Part shown: one piece after another, positions 23,901 through 36,323 of the stretch
How positions within the stretch are numbered: the stretch's first letter is position 1
Layout: every line of letters begins with the position of its first letter
From: Lepisosteus oculatus
Taxonomy: Eukaryota; Chordata; Actinopteri; Semionotiformes; Lepisosteidae
Reading direction: 5' to 3'
Assembly: GCF_040954835.1 (NCBI RefSeq)
Contig: NC_090697.1
Coordinates: 17,166,001-17,230,000, forward strand
Length of the DNA stretch: 64,000 nt
Translations under genes and position numbers: made by a program
Notes under the pieces: generated by a model
What the model saw: only the letters and a program-made list of their open reading frames with translations
What the model was told of the DNA's origin: nothing
Databases searched by the model: none

Positions 23901-26900
23901 TTCTGCGTTTCAGAAAACTACATAAACATCAGATGAACTTAATGATAAATCCACATCAAGTTGCTACTTAGTTTTCACCAAAATATGGGAAAGAAATTTC
24001 ATTTTGGTTGCATTTAATTTAAGATCCAGAAAACTAAAGAGTTCTTCCTGTTATAGTTGAATGGCATACATCTGATCTCACCTCTTCTTCTTTGCACTGG
24101 CTTGAAATGTTGGAAATTTCTTTTTTTAGATACTTGATTGCATTTCCCATGCTGGCAGAGAGAGGTCGACACTGATTGAGAAAACTGCAAAAGCAGAGAG
24201 AAGTTGGTTACAGATAGAATGAATCTATCCGTGGAGGTTGACTCTATGCCAGAATGTAGAACTTAAATTGTGGCAAATGCAGATGATGGAAGGAAATAGG
24301 GCAATAGGGTGTGTAAGGTGGACAAAAAAAAGAAAGGAGTGCTTGAAATAAGTTTCTAGCTACTTTATCCAGTACAGGGTCACGGAGGAGTGTAATCCAG
24401 CAAGCAACAGGCTCAAGGCCAGATAAACAGAAAATAAATAGCTGATTTTATCACATGTTGTTTTTCCATTATGGAATTAACCTCTACTTTTGAAGCTCAT
24501 ACAAGGACCGAGCCCTCCCCCTCAAAAACCAATTTATCCTTAAGTAAATAATTCTGAAACACAATAAAATTACAGATATTAAATACAGTCTAATAAATAT
24601 TTATATATATTTCAGGTAGATGTTGGCCATTGTAAAGAATAAGGATACTTTGTTTTTATGTTTTATAATTGTTTATAAAATTAGGAAGCAATGTTTGGTA
24701 CAACAAATGCTAGAAAGGTAAGGTTGAAAATAACTTTTAAAAAACCATTTAATCCCTTACACAAATCCCTTTAAACTGTAAAGTATTATTTTATTAAAAT
24801 TAAAGTTTAGGGACAATAATGTGAAATATTCATCCATGACAGTAGTCTGGATAGTGTACGTATGGTTAATATATATTAACATTACCTTTTTTACATCTTG
24901 CTAATTTTAGAGAAAAATACCTTACATATGTAACTTGCAACCGTAATAGATGTTAACAGATTACTTTTAAGAAGTCCCCCAGCACTCAGTCAGTCCCAAA
25001 ATAATGCTGAACAGAAACTATCTAGTTTCACGGCCTGTACAAAATCTCAGACACGCTGAATCTATATTGTAATTTAGACTTTCTGCTTTTTGATTTTAGT
25101 ATCCTTTTTGATTTTAGTACCTGAGTTACAAGCAAAATGCCTAAATAAACCACTAAGGGCTCAAGGTAAACTTCTTATTTAAACATAACCATCCAATGCA
25201 TCTGGGCGGTATACCATTTTCAATCGGTTTTATACTTATTAGAAAGGAGAAGCAGAGACAATGTATATTAACCAGTTTCAGAAAATGTGTTCAATTTAAC
25301 ACGTACTGAATCTTCCTTCTTTTGCACTAATATAATAAGGGCATATTAAGACACTGTGTGTTTAGTTAGGCATCTCAAATTTCAGGATAGCTGTACTTTT
25401 CATTCACAATTATACAGTTAAAAATAGCCTGAATTCTGAAATTTTAATTACAGGAAAACATCACTTCTGGTCAAAAGCACAGGAGGTTAGTACGGTACCT
25501 GATATACGGCTTCAGTTTGTTGACAAGGTCTCTGGACAACTCCTCATTTGGGGGGGTCGTATAGTCATGGATAATCTGTACAAATTAATTGGCAAAGCTT
25601 TTTCTGATGCACACAAATTAAACATGCATTCAATACTGCAAAACTGTAAAGTCAGTTGGGTTACTTTTAATTAGTCAGAGAGGTTTAAATCATTTTGTAT
25701 TTCAATCTGATTTCAACAGCATATATGATTAACAAAATCTGAATCTTCAAATGCTTCCAGCAAATGTAATGCAAGATTACCTCTAATGGAGTAGACCTGT
25801 CATTACAACTCTGGATGACAATGTGCAGCCACAAGTGAAGTTTGTGCGCTTCACTTGTGGACCACACCGCTCAAGAGGGTGCTAGTGACTCTGTAAATTG
25901 GTGTATCCAGGATGTTTTTGTTTTACTCTGGTGGAACTTTGTAGCTAACTAAACATGTAGACAGCATGCGTCTTTTAAATTAGAGTTCAATGAGCTAAGT
26001 TTTCCTTTTGATTTGCTTCTTAAATTTGAAGCCTGAATAGAACACTGGGACCCTGTGCTTTCCTCCTGTCTCCGTGTAGACAGCAGTATTACCACATTCT
26101 AACCTGTTCTCATTAGATTTCAAGAGATAAGTTAGGTTTGGCCTTGTCAATACTGGTTTGGAAGACCTCCAGATAAAGACAGGTTGCTGGTATAAGTGAT
26201 GCTGGTAAGCCAATAGGCAGCACTTTTCCCTCTGAACTGAAATTTCCAAAGTACCCTAATATGGTGATCTGAGATACTGTGTTGTGGGAAGCATCATTCT
26301 TTGGATAAGTCCTTTAACCTACGTACTTACTATCTGTGGTCATTAAAGAGCCCATGGTGCTGTTCCTAAGAATAGTCGTGTTATTCTTAGAATAGACACA
26401 ACAGACTGTGTTATCCTGGCTAAATTCCACTCTGAACTTGCACAACTGAGCACTCTTAAAAATCACCCTCAATTCTATTAGCGGAGAAGTGAGAAATTGC
26501 TATAATTGATCTGCTGTGCAGTGGATACTATTAATATTATTCATCTACCCATTGGTAGATTAAGTAGGTAAAGTGTTATATAAATGTGAGAAACAGCTAA
26601 TAATAGTTATTACTTAATGTGATAAGTTACCCATAACCATGACTGAGTCAGGATAGGAGAACACAGAGGGTAGGCAGGTGAATACAGATCCAATTACCCA
26701 TTTATTGTGAGCAATTAACAATAAGGACTGATCAAGTGCTGGAAAGTAGCAGCCTCTGCCTCTATTCAAGTGTGAAGTACCTGCTTGAAGCTGTGTAACA
26801 AGGCTATACAGCGGGAGTTGGACCCTGCAATGATGCCATGAGAATACTGCAGCCCTAGGCGCACAATAGAGGGGTGGATCACTGTGGAGGGAATGCTGCA

Positions 26901-29900
26901 AGTAAAAATATGACAGAAAATCAAACATCAAAACTGAGAGGTGAAGTGACTGCAAAAAGGCACACAATGCAAGTAAAAAAAAATGAGTCATCCTAAAAAT
27001 GTTCACTTTGTCAGAGATAAAATACTAAGAACCACATATTATAAACTATTTATTTTTTTGTACAGAAGTGAAGTCCTACAATATTTTAAACACCTTTGGA
27101 AAAAATAAGAAGCCTACCTTATCTGCTGGGTCAGTGGGGCTTTTCGACTGTACTGATGCAGATGGGAGAAGAGACTGACTTTGTGGCCATACTCGGATCT
27201 CAGTGGAATCTAGAATAAAGAGCAGCAGCTGAACATTAAGTCACCCAGTCTTGACACCAAGGCCTGAGGAACCCTGAGGTGGAGGTTTTTCTGCACTCAA
27301 GAAAACCACACAAATCAGAGCTTCATCTTGCCATAAGTCTGCAGGAATCACATAACATATACACCCACTCCTTCTTTTATGAATGATCGCTTTACAAAGT
27401 TTCATTCAATGTCACAGACGTCTCGGTATTTGAATTAATATTTTTTGAGACTTTTTTACTTTCACAAATACAGATCTGATATACCAGGCAACAGGAGGAG
27501 GAAGAAAAACCCACAACACATAGTGCCCAGTGTCACTCTGCTCAGGGGATCGATTATCCTTCACTTATCATGGAATACTCCGCTATACTGAATTCCTTTT
27601 GCCAACAAAACTACAAAACACAATGCACGTATAGCTACAAAGGAAACTGAACAGCGAAATACAACTATTATTTGATTATATTTGTAGAAATGAAAAAGGA
27701 GAATGTTTGACAGATATCTCCCCCGCAGTATATCTCGTACCATCGACTGCATTAACATTTCTTAATGCAGAGAAAATAAAACAAGTTGCTATAAAGAGCA
27801 TGTTTTCTTACATAGATATGTGGTACTGGTTACTATACCGTAGGTATTTACAAAATTACATTTTCCATTAAATATTTACATTCAGATATAGCATACGTTA
27901 TTTGTTTTATCATTTTACACAAAAAATCCCCTAAGTGGGCCAAACCCCTAGGGTCAACAATGCAGTCTGAATATTTAGCTTTAAAAAAATGTTTAAGAAC
28001 ATGCCCCATTCATAAAACAAGGAAGTGCTTGTATCACGTATACTCATGATCTAAAGAACAAAAAAAAAATGCTGCACATAGCTTCAGCAGTTTAGATGAT
28101 CAGATAAAGATTTGGATATGTCCTGGACCGAAACTTCAGCCTGGAAAACCCAAGGGCTGTGATGTGCTAGGCTCCCTGCTGCAAACAAAAAAAACTCAAG
28201 CAGAGTTCTGAAAGGTTATTATTCAGCCCACCAAATAAAACAATGAAAATGTCAAAGAAAACAATTTAAGCTAGATCAGCTTAATTTCCCCGTCACTCAT
28301 GAAGCAGCACAGTCAGTGTTATCTATTAAATCTGCTGAGAAACAAAACCAAAAAAGACACTTGGACTAACTAATGACTACTGAAAGCAAAGGCACTCAAA
28401 CAGACACGGTCCGATCTCAGACCCAGACCTTGACTCCAGACACTCTCTTACTGCTGCCTCCTCGCAAAGTCTGAAAGAGATGGGGAGCACAGTGCAGCCA
28501 GTGAAAAAGAATAATACCTTACACTTATATAGCGCTTTTCTGGACACTCAGAAGCACTTTACAGGTAGTGTGGACTCCCCTCCACCACCACCAATGTGCA
28601 GCATCCACCTGGATGATGCAACGTCAGCCACAGTGGACACAGTACACTGACACCACATCAGTTATCAGTGGGGAGGAGAAGTGAGTGTTGAAGCCAGTTC
28701 AGAGATGGGGATTATTAGGAGGCCACGATTGATAAAGGCCAGGGGAAAATATGGCCAGGACACCGGGATAACACCCCTACTCTTTTCGAGAAACACCCTG
28801 GGATTTTTAATGACCACAGAGAGTTGAGACCTCGGTTTACATCTCATCAGATTACTAAATTACTATACTGGGGCATTAAGACCCACACAGGGTGGGTGCC
28901 CACTACAGGCCCCACAAAAACTGGGGCGGAGCGGTGGCTCTGTGGTTAAGGATCTGAGCCTGTGGCTGGAAGGTTGTCTGTTCAAATCCCGCAGCTGGTA
29001 GAGAAATCCTACTCTGTTGGGCCCCTGAGCAGGGGCCTTAACCCCAACTGCTCTGGGGGCGCTGTACAATGGCTGACCCTGTGCTCTGACCTCATGCTCT
29101 CTCCCTGTCTGTGTGTCTGTGTCTCATGGAGAGCAAGCTGGGGTATGCAAAAAGACAAATTCCTAATGCAAGATATTGTAAAGGGTTAATAAAGTGATGT
29201 TGTTAAATAGCTCTTCCAGCAGCAACCTTAGTTTTTCCCAGGAGGTCTCCCATCCAGGTATTGACCAGGCTCACACCCGCTTAGCCTCAGCAGGTTGCCA
29301 ATTGTGAGTTGCAGGATGATATGGCTTGGTCAAAACACCCTCACTTGCAGATCTCAGTACCTAAATAAATTTACAGGGAAGTATACAAAACTAGATTTCC
29401 CAACACGACTTCCTAAACTACATAAAAAATACTGAATGAAAAGCATGGGAAATGATACAGCACAAGTACTGCTGACAAAGCAGTATTATGCTTTTCAAGG
29501 GTAAAAGCAAGATTCAAACAGCATGAGGCTCTATTAACTACTGATTTTTAAAAGATCTAGCTCATACTATTATTGTTTACCCTTCACCTAGTTTTTTAAA
29601 CGAGCTCTACAAAGTTGTACAGAAAGTTTAAGATTTTTTGTAAATCTTCATCACCCATAGTTCATTAGGCAAGGTCGGTGTAACCTGGAGAAGCCTTATA
29701 CCAGGTTTGTAAGTGAAGTGAAAAAGGCATTCACAGTCTACACTACATGATAATACTTCATCAATTTCCCTACAGGATTAATAAAGTATTATCTATCTAT
29801 TTATCTATAATGGAACATACTATACTGATTTTTTTCCAGGAGTAATATTTCTTGTTGCGTTTAAGCCAAAAGTGCCTGGAATTTCTGCATTCTTCAGGAG

Positions 29901-32900
29901 CACATCAGCTGAACCTTCAGTACAAATACATCATCTATCATTTCTTAAGTACTTCTATTTCATCCTGTTAAAATATCTTATTATGCTAACATTTATAGTC
30001 CATGTAGCATAATGTAGCTTGGGTATGTAGCAAACCCAGTCTAATCTGAAATTGGCTAGATGCTCCTAACTACTAGAAGATGAAACTAGGATGCAATTAT
30101 TTGAGTAACTGGAGATTTTTTATTTGTTTCTTTAACCCAGGACTTAGGTAAGCCCCAGAACTCAGGTACTATCACGCTGCATAACAGCAGTCTTCCCGAT
30201 GCCTCACGCACCCAGCTGAAAACAGACATTGCAGTATTTTTCCCCACTTTTTCACCTGTTGCCTTTCCAATTTCTTGGCCAGCTTCTTCAGCACTGCAGG
30301 ATCATCCACTTGAATGTGCTCTGGAAGCCGCTTCACAACTACAGTGAAGGAGAGGGAAAACCAAAGTTTGCAGTAGGACTTCCAAACTCTAATCAAAAGA
30401 CTGTTGATATCATTCATCCAATGCCAAACCAATTCATCCCACAGCCCCAGCTGTACAGTAATACCACAGAGACAATGTTTCTATAATCTTCTTTACCTCA
30501 ACAAGAAATTGATTAATTTTTAAGAGATCACTCCATTTATGAAAGGTATGCGAGTCAGACATACTATTATGTAAAGAAACAGCTACTTTTAGTACTTAAT
30601 ATATAACTACATAAGACACATGTGGGTAAACAGACAAATACACATTAATATATACGCCCTGATATGTTTTCATAAAAAAAAACAATTGGATACATGATCA
30701 GCACAAACTCGCTTTTCACAAGAACACTGTGTTTACACTCCTAAACAGAGCAGCAAATCTAGGCTTTTAACAGAGCTGTACCTGGCTGTGGTTCACTGGG
30801 AAGAGCCTTAGGCTTGGCAGTAGAAGGGGGCTGACCGGGGTCTTTTTTGCCTGTTTTGGCAGCTCGGTCCGCTTCCTGCCGGGCTCTTCTCTCTGCGCGC
30901 AGCTCTGCTTTGCTCTTGGCTGGGGCAGACTTCTCTACTCCTGCTGGGGCCTCAGACACCGAGCCTAACTGGGGGGCTTAAAAACAAAGCAATATCCACC
31001 GCTGGTTCAAAAAGCAAACACTGGTCAGGGGTTCACAGCTGTGTCGTCAAACAATGGGCTACTTTCACAAAAGCCACTCCAATGTATTTGACAAAAAAAG
31101 TAAGAATAAAAAACAATATCACAGCCTAAACGCACAGAATTTTAATTGGATTGTTCAGTCATGAAGTAAGAAGTAGAAACAGAACATGATATTTTATTCT
31201 GGATTTGGTTGACATTCCAATAGTTAAGTAAACTTGGTTCATTTTAAATACATTTTTTTTTTTAAAACGTTGATGCTAGACAAACACACAGTGCCTGATC
31301 TACCCACCCACACTCTTGTACGTCTTGGGGAATTGGTCCTCACACTGATTGCTTTCTCATTCAATAACTTTTTTTATCAGCAGGAAGGGACCCAGCTATT
31401 TAAATATTGCTGTCGACTGGGTAAAAGAATGCGTCTTCACTTGCCTACATTGGCTTTGTCCCTGACCTCTACAGGTGATACATCGATGACTGCGTCGGTG
31501 CTGCCACATGCTCCAGTGACCAATTAGAGTACTTTCTGAATCAATTCACCAACTTCCACCCATCCCTCAAAGATAAAAAGCACTGTGAAAACAGTATTTT
31601 GACCCTGAGCCGTGTAACCAGTGAGTACCGCCACGCGAGGGTGCCCCTCAAATACTCGCGCACTTGAAGTCCACACGTGCACTACGTCACAGAAGTGCGG
31701 ACTTGGAGGAAGTGCTTAGAGCTCCGTACGAGAATTGGGACACGACATAAGCATTTCTGAATGTCTTTTGCAGCTTCTACAGGGTTTACTCATCATCTTA
31801 CTTTGGAATTACATGCAAATTTGATGAATTTGTTAGCCAGAATCTAGATCATTGATATCAATTAGCACTAAGTGTTGACCAAATCCCAGTGGTTCTCCAC
31901 AAAATACATCACCCCAGTCAGAACATTTCCTCTTATGTTTCCCCTCAGTTTCCTGTTCATTAACTAATTCTTAATCCAAGTATATTTATTACCTTGAATC
32001 CTTGTCATCTACAATCTAAGAATTAATCTTATGATAGACTTTAAAAACCTAATTAGAAATATTGTATGCTCTGTCTGTATTCATTGCCGCTGTTGGACAT
32101 TCAAAGACCTCTAATCTATGCTGACTGTCCAGGTGATCCTTTAGCGTAGCCCTAATATTCCATGTAAAAGAAGTAAGACTAGATTATCGGTCTATAATTA
32201 CTAGCTTCAATTTTATCACTGTTTTTACACGTAGGCGCTAAATTAGCAACTTTTCATTCCGGGGGTATTACCCCAGATTTGAGAGAAGGCAGGAAGAGGT
32301 TTGTTAATGGCCTATAAATTACATGAATTGTTATGTAACAAATAAGGTTCTGGTGGTACAGGAACACTGCAATGATTAAAATGGCAGCAAGTCAAAGTCC
32401 TCTTTTAGAATGAAAAGTTCTGAACCCCTGCATGTCCCTAATAGGATGGTGGAAACCCTACTCTTCTGTCAATGTTAAGTGCACTCGCAGCCCCTACCTT
32501 TCTGTGTCTGGGTCTGCTGTCCAATGGCAGGAACAACTGCTTTCTTCTCTTTCTCATTGTCTGCAGAACCCTTGTCCTCCTTCTTGTTTTTCTTCTGCTG
32601 CTTCTTCTCTTTTCGCAGCCGTTGCTTCTCCTCCTTGGACAGCTCCTTGCCCTCAGCCTGAGAGTAGCAGGTGAAACCGATTGTAAAAGAGCAGACATTC
32701 AGTTCTGTCGTGAACGGAGCTTGCCAGGCGGGACTGCTGCTGCTGATTCACTAAAATATCTCAGGAAAAAGCCCTTAGAATGCTGAGCTAACAAGAAGAA
32801 TACACAATACAAACTGGTTCCCCTTCTCCATTCCACAACTGTTATTGAAACTGTTTCATAGAAGTCTTATCATTCTGTAGAACTTCATTGATATCATTTC

Positions 32901-34738
32901 TGCAGCAGTTGTCGCTAACCAAATACCAGCCACATGCTGCAATGAAATGGTTATTATTTTCAGAAATCAAAAGGTATGGAAAATTATGTCACTAACATAC
33001 TTACTTTGCAGATTAATAAATCTTTTTTCTTTGGGTCACTTTCATCTGTAAAAAAAAAGAAGAAAATTAATAACAGCAGCACTTTTAACACAAGATCTTT
33101 ATATCAACTGTAGATGTGAATTCACAATGCTTTAAGGTGGCAGAATACTGTAAAGGATTGTGAATAGACAGCATCACCTTAGTATTCATGATGCATCACT
33201 TGTCCCATCCACAAAAAATATGGTTCATAGCACAGCTGCTATAGAGGGTTAATTGCCCCTCATGGCAAGAAAACAACGGGAGTCTCTCCAGTAGAGACAT
33301 TTGCATGTCGAGCCCTTTGGTCTTATTGTCATAATTTGAGCCTGGGTTGTGTCACTTGCCCAATGGTTCTTAATGGTAGTTCTGAAGGCAAACTTTCGGT
33401 GCGGATCCTAATTCCAGCTGAGCTCTACATCACTAAATTTGTTATGTAATTGATCTACTTGATTGTTAGGAATTTTATTTAACTTGCTTCTTCAGTCAGT
33501 CCTGAATGACAAACTATTTCTAACAGCTACAGCATAGAGAACCTTATGCAGACTCTACTCAAAATGACCACATAAAAGCTGCCTATACAGCTCTTATAGT
33601 TCACCAATTGATGATAAACAGACACAAGTAGGAATGATACTCTATCAGACAATCTGTGTATTTTTTTTTCAACCTTGAAGAGGCAGAAAAACAACCCAGT
33701 AGAAAACTGAACTCAATTAGCCTGTGATTTAGAACTTGCCTGAAGACAAAATTAGACACCAGAGGTTTTTTCCAGGATCAGGATTGTAAAACACTGCACT
33801 AGCCCACTGTGACTGGGATTTCACAAGCAGCAGCACTCAGCCAATCAAGCACCTCCACCTGGGAAACCCCAGTCACAGTGGGCTACTGCCGACTGTTAAA
33901 ACACACCATTACTCCAAATCTCACTCCTCTTTGTTTTGGAAAAAAAAAACATAACTTCCTCTTCATACAGTCTTCGGAGATATCACTTAAACCTAAACTT
34001 TCTTTTTATAGGCAATAAAATAGGGAGTATTTTATAGGCACACAACCACTAATAAAAATGCTCTGATACAAGACAAAGGGTCCATACTTGAATACTGAAA
34101 CATCAAGACAGTTGAAAAAGTGGTGGTTTTTACTCAAATAATTCTAAACAGGGAGGTCAAGCAAGACAAATCAGGGCTCCTCAAGATATCTCAGATGCCT
34201 TGAATACAGAAACTTTCAAGTCTTCTAAACGGTAATTTAATTACCTCACTTTTCTGGTAGGGGATTCTCTTTATACATGTACCTAAATGCCTGCCAGACA
34301 TGGAAATTTCTGTATCTGATGCAATGCACATGAAACGTGACACACGCTTCGGCTCCTGCATGTATTTTACTATAAACGTACAACTGAATTAACAAAAATG
34401 TTGCACTCCACTAACTAATAGTAGCAACACTGCAGCAGCAGATCTATATCCTCAGTTTCTAATGTAAGAAAATTCTGTACATGACAAAACGTACAGTTAA
34501 GAGTGTGGTGTAACAACAGTGCAGACCTGACCATCCATATATCGGCATACACACAGGCCAATCTTCTATCGCCCTAGCTAAAAACAAACTCCATCTGGAT
34601 CAAAACAAAGCTATTGTTACAGGCTGAGAAACCGGCTCACTGTTCTTATGGCGATCGAACAATTTCCAGGACCTTACCTTGCAACGCTGGGGTACTATCA
34701 TTCCGTTGCACCTGGCCTCTCTCTCCTAAATCAGCCAT
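20939..34738 (-). CDS. EIF2B4: translation initiation factor eIF2B subunit delta (13 coding exons)
   Basis: Regulatory subunit of the decameric guanine-nucleotide exchange factor that recharges eIF2 with GTP; the target of phospho-eIF2alpha in the integrated stress response. Exons in order: 34738-34678, 33045-33005, 32657-32498, 30976-30782, 30338-30256, 27209-27118, 26895-26781, 25575-25499, 24184-24082, 23260-23133, 22692-22515, 21794-21614, 21138-20939. They total 1614 nt, 537 residues (human 523), all in phase with GT/AG borders. Exon 3 is the Lys-rich segment ([16 protein letters not shown]); exon 4 has [16 protein letters not shown]. The alpha/beta/delta-family core follows: [126 protein letters not shown]. 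The start has a strong Kozak context (GAACATGG). Exon count matches the human gene as I know it. No break is seen. Confidence 0.97.
21958..22188 (+). repeat. tRNA-type SINE, 3' part
   Basis: Blocks 'ccaacagtccaaagacatat', 'taactggcttctgg', 'cctggtgtgagtgcgagtg', 'gtaatggactggcatccggt', 'ttgctgggatagactcccg' and a 'gatggatggatg' end. Lies in the EIF2B4 intron between exons 11 and 12, antisense to the gene. Confidence 0.75.
24362..24425 (-). repeat. tRNA-type SINE, small 3' fragment
   Basis: 'ctttatccagtacagggtca' and 'cagcaagcaacaggctcaag' correspond to the reversed end of the same SINE type as 13600-13955. In the EIF2B4 intron between exons 8 and 9. Confidence 0.5.
25829..25860. repeat. perfect 12-bp inverted repeat in an EIF2B4 intron
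   Basis: CCACAAGTGAAG and CTTCACTTGTGG flank the 8-base loop TTTGTGCG. The stem is perfect and contains E-box-like CACTTGTG. It lies in the intron between exons 7 and 8. No poly(T) run follows that would suggest a Pol III or intrinsic terminator. Confidence 0.7.
28511..29326 (-). repeat. 5S rRNA-derived SINE split by a later SINE insertion
   Basis: Tail and centre occupy 28511-28922 ('acacttatatagcgcttttc', 'ccaccaccaccaatgtgcag', 'acacccctactcttttcgag'). The 5S-like head resumes at about 29206-29326 ('ctcttccagcagcaacctta', 'ggaggtctcccatccaggt'). Between them sits a whole tRNA-derived SINE. Part of the body ('acagcgcctgtttacag') is also deleted near 28850. Located in the EIF2B4 intron between exons 5 and 6. 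Confidence 0.85.
28923..29205 (+). repeat. tRNA-derived SINE nested inside a 5S-type SINE
   Basis: A-box-like 'tggctctgtggttaagga', B-box-like 'gttcaaatcccg', body 'ctctgttgggcccctgagca' and end 'gggttaataaagtgatg' match the copy at 10134-10416. It interrupts the 5S-type element at the 'ggccccac' site, so it is the younger of the two. Confidence 0.85.
29761..29812 (+). repeat. short LINE 3' tail with ATCT repeats
   Basis: 'tcaatttccctacaggatta' and 'ataaagtattatctatctat' is the usual end of fish LINEs whose tail runs into ATCT units. Only about 50 bases remain, in the EIF2B4 intron between exons 5 and 6. Confidence 0.45.
31279..31575 (+). pseudogene. Penelope-like (Neptune-type) reverse transcriptase fragment
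   Basis: The first part, frame of 31234, reads [16 protein letters not shown] and [12 protein letters not shown] (about 31300-31385). The second, shifted frame from 31452 reads GFVPDLYR, stop, [11 protein letters not shown] and [16 protein letters not shown]. This is the order of the reverse transcriptase finger/palm of Penelope-like elements, with YIDD (31479-31490) as the catalytic motif. A frameshift and the TGA at 31476 show it is dead. It lies in the EIF2B4 intron between exons 3 and 4, antisense to that gene. Confidence 0.8.
31790..32360 (+). repeat. old interspersed repeat, probable LINE-type non-coding region
   Basis: Blocks 'agaatctagatcattgatat', 'cagtggttctccac', 'taagaattaatcttatg', 'ctatgctgactgtcc' and 'ggtctataattacta' follow the order of a widespread vertebrate repeat. 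A related stretch occurs at 43490-44700. The class assignment is a guess. Confidence 0.4.
33800..33885. repeat. long inverted repeat in EIF2B4 intron 1
   Basis: Arms at 33800-33822 and 33863-33885 match in 22 of 23 positions when one is reversed (core GCCCACTGTGACTGGG), with a 40-base spacer. Lies in the intron between exons 1 and 2. Confidence 0.75.
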
Positions 34739-34845
34739 GTTCAGCAACTAGAACGGTACAATTTGACACTCGATCCCATCATTCCGTTCTCCTCCCATGA
34801 TTCAGTGCATTTGAACAACACAGGAGGTCCGCTGGAGGACCCGAG

Positions 34846-34866
34846 TGACGTCAGAGGTATTCCGGT
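34846..34866. promoter_or_regulatory. CRE and ETS-like sites in the EIF2B4 promoter
   Basis: TGACGTCA (34846-34853), a full palindromic cAMP-response element, and TTCCGG (34860-34865), an ETS core, lie 108-128 bases upstream of the EIF2B4 start codon. Both are usual in TATA-less housekeeping promoters. Their use here is inferred. Confidence 0.5.
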
Positions 34867-35422
34867 TAAGGATTGTAGCAGTGAGCTAATTCGCCAACCG
34901 AATTAAATTTATTTCTGATGAAAAAGTACTAATGTAACTAACCTATTACTAACAACAAACATTTTGTAATCTAAATGTTATAAAAAAGGAAAAATCGCCT
35001 TAAGCGCTTTTACATTTTCTCTCCATTCATCACAGACTAATTCAAAAATGTTTGTAGTCTTCGCTTTTGTTTTCCCGTAACGGTACTGTAAATGTTATGC
35101 AAATTAAAATTTAGATGGGATCAAAATAACATTTATAGGACAAGCAAGTGACTGCAATGATAAATTATTTTTAATTTCTCCCCACCCCCCACGGCAAAAT
35201 TTATTAATGGTTAATTTTTTTGGACATTACGAGATTAAAACTATGTGTGGCGCTGTGCAATAGAACCGAAAGCCGGAGTATGTTTCTTGTCCAACCTCAA
35301 ACGCATCGCATTACTCCGTTAGATATTTTAGAGATGTTTTGTACTTAAGTATTTTAAATTATACTCACATCAGAATTACAATGCATTGCCCTAATGCCCC
35401 ACTATAAAGTGTGCGCATAGAT

Positions 35423-35570
35423 ATAATAATAATAAAATAATAATAATAATAATAATAATTGCTCATACTTATATAGCCCTTATATTTTCTGGACTCTCCA
35501 CTCAAAGCGGTTTACAGGTAATGGGGACTCCCCTCCACCACCACCACCAATGTGCAGCCCCTGTATCATC
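35423..35570 (-). repeat. 5S rRNA-derived SINE tail with AAT microsatellite
   Basis: An AAT-repeat tract (35423-35460) passes into 'gctcatacttatatagccct', 'ctctccactcaaagcgg' and 'ccaccaccaccaccaatgtg', the reversed tail of the 5S-type SINE. It is broken after about 150 bp. Confidence 0.7.
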
Positions 35571-35939
35571 AGTGATATGCATGTATCATATTCGAACTTG
35601 AATGTAAAAAATGCAAAAGGATATTGAACACCAAGAATCAAAAATCGTACTGTACTTTTTAAATCCTTCTCAAAAACATAATTACCTTTTTGCAGTCAAA
35701 CGTATTTATTACGTACATATGTATTGTACTGTATATAAAAAATAGTTGGTTTTAAAAGCGTGCTAAAATGTTCCTGAAAAAACATGCATTGTTACAATAA
35801 CTGGAAATTAGAGCTGCATTATAGAGTGTAATCACTGTTTCTTAAACTAATGTGTTTTTTACACTTTTTTTTTACACTAGTGGGTGTCTTTTGCTTAATA
35901 TTCTTTAGTTGGTATAGAAATTCTAATGTTTCATTATAT

Positions 35940-36245
35940 TGTCATTGGTTACAATCCAGCTCCTGGGCCCTAGGTTTGATTTTAGCACAGGGTGCCATCT
36001 ATGTGGAGTCTGCATGCTCTCACCTTGTCCACATTGGTTTTTCTTTGAGTGTTCCGCTTCCTTTCCACCTCCCAATGATGTGCTTGTCAGGATAACTGTT
36101 GTCTTTAAATTGTCCCTGCGTGTGTGTGAGAACTGCAATGGACTGTTGTCCCATCCAGGACGTAGTCCACCTTGCAGTATGCTTCTGGGCGTAAGCTATG
36201 GTTGCCACAATTCATACTAGGCTTCCTAGGATTGGATGATGGTCA
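35940..36245 (+). repeat. tRNA-type SINE, degraded
   Basis: 'gtgccatctatgtggagtct', 'gcatgctctcaccttgtcca', 'caatggactgttgtcccatc' and 'caggacgtagtccaccttgc' follow the order of the element at 46575-46912, with many substitutions. Confidence 0.55.
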
Positions 36246-36323
36246 CACATTTTCTGCGCAGCAGTATAATGTGGAAACACTGGATGTCTCAGTTCTTGTA
36301 TTCAAACGAACTGTTTAAAATCA

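Noticed and set aside
26480-26620. Tail-like 'gtgttatataaatgtgagaa' resembling a SINE end.
   Set aside because: Only one short block fits and the upstream part does not match any copy in the window.
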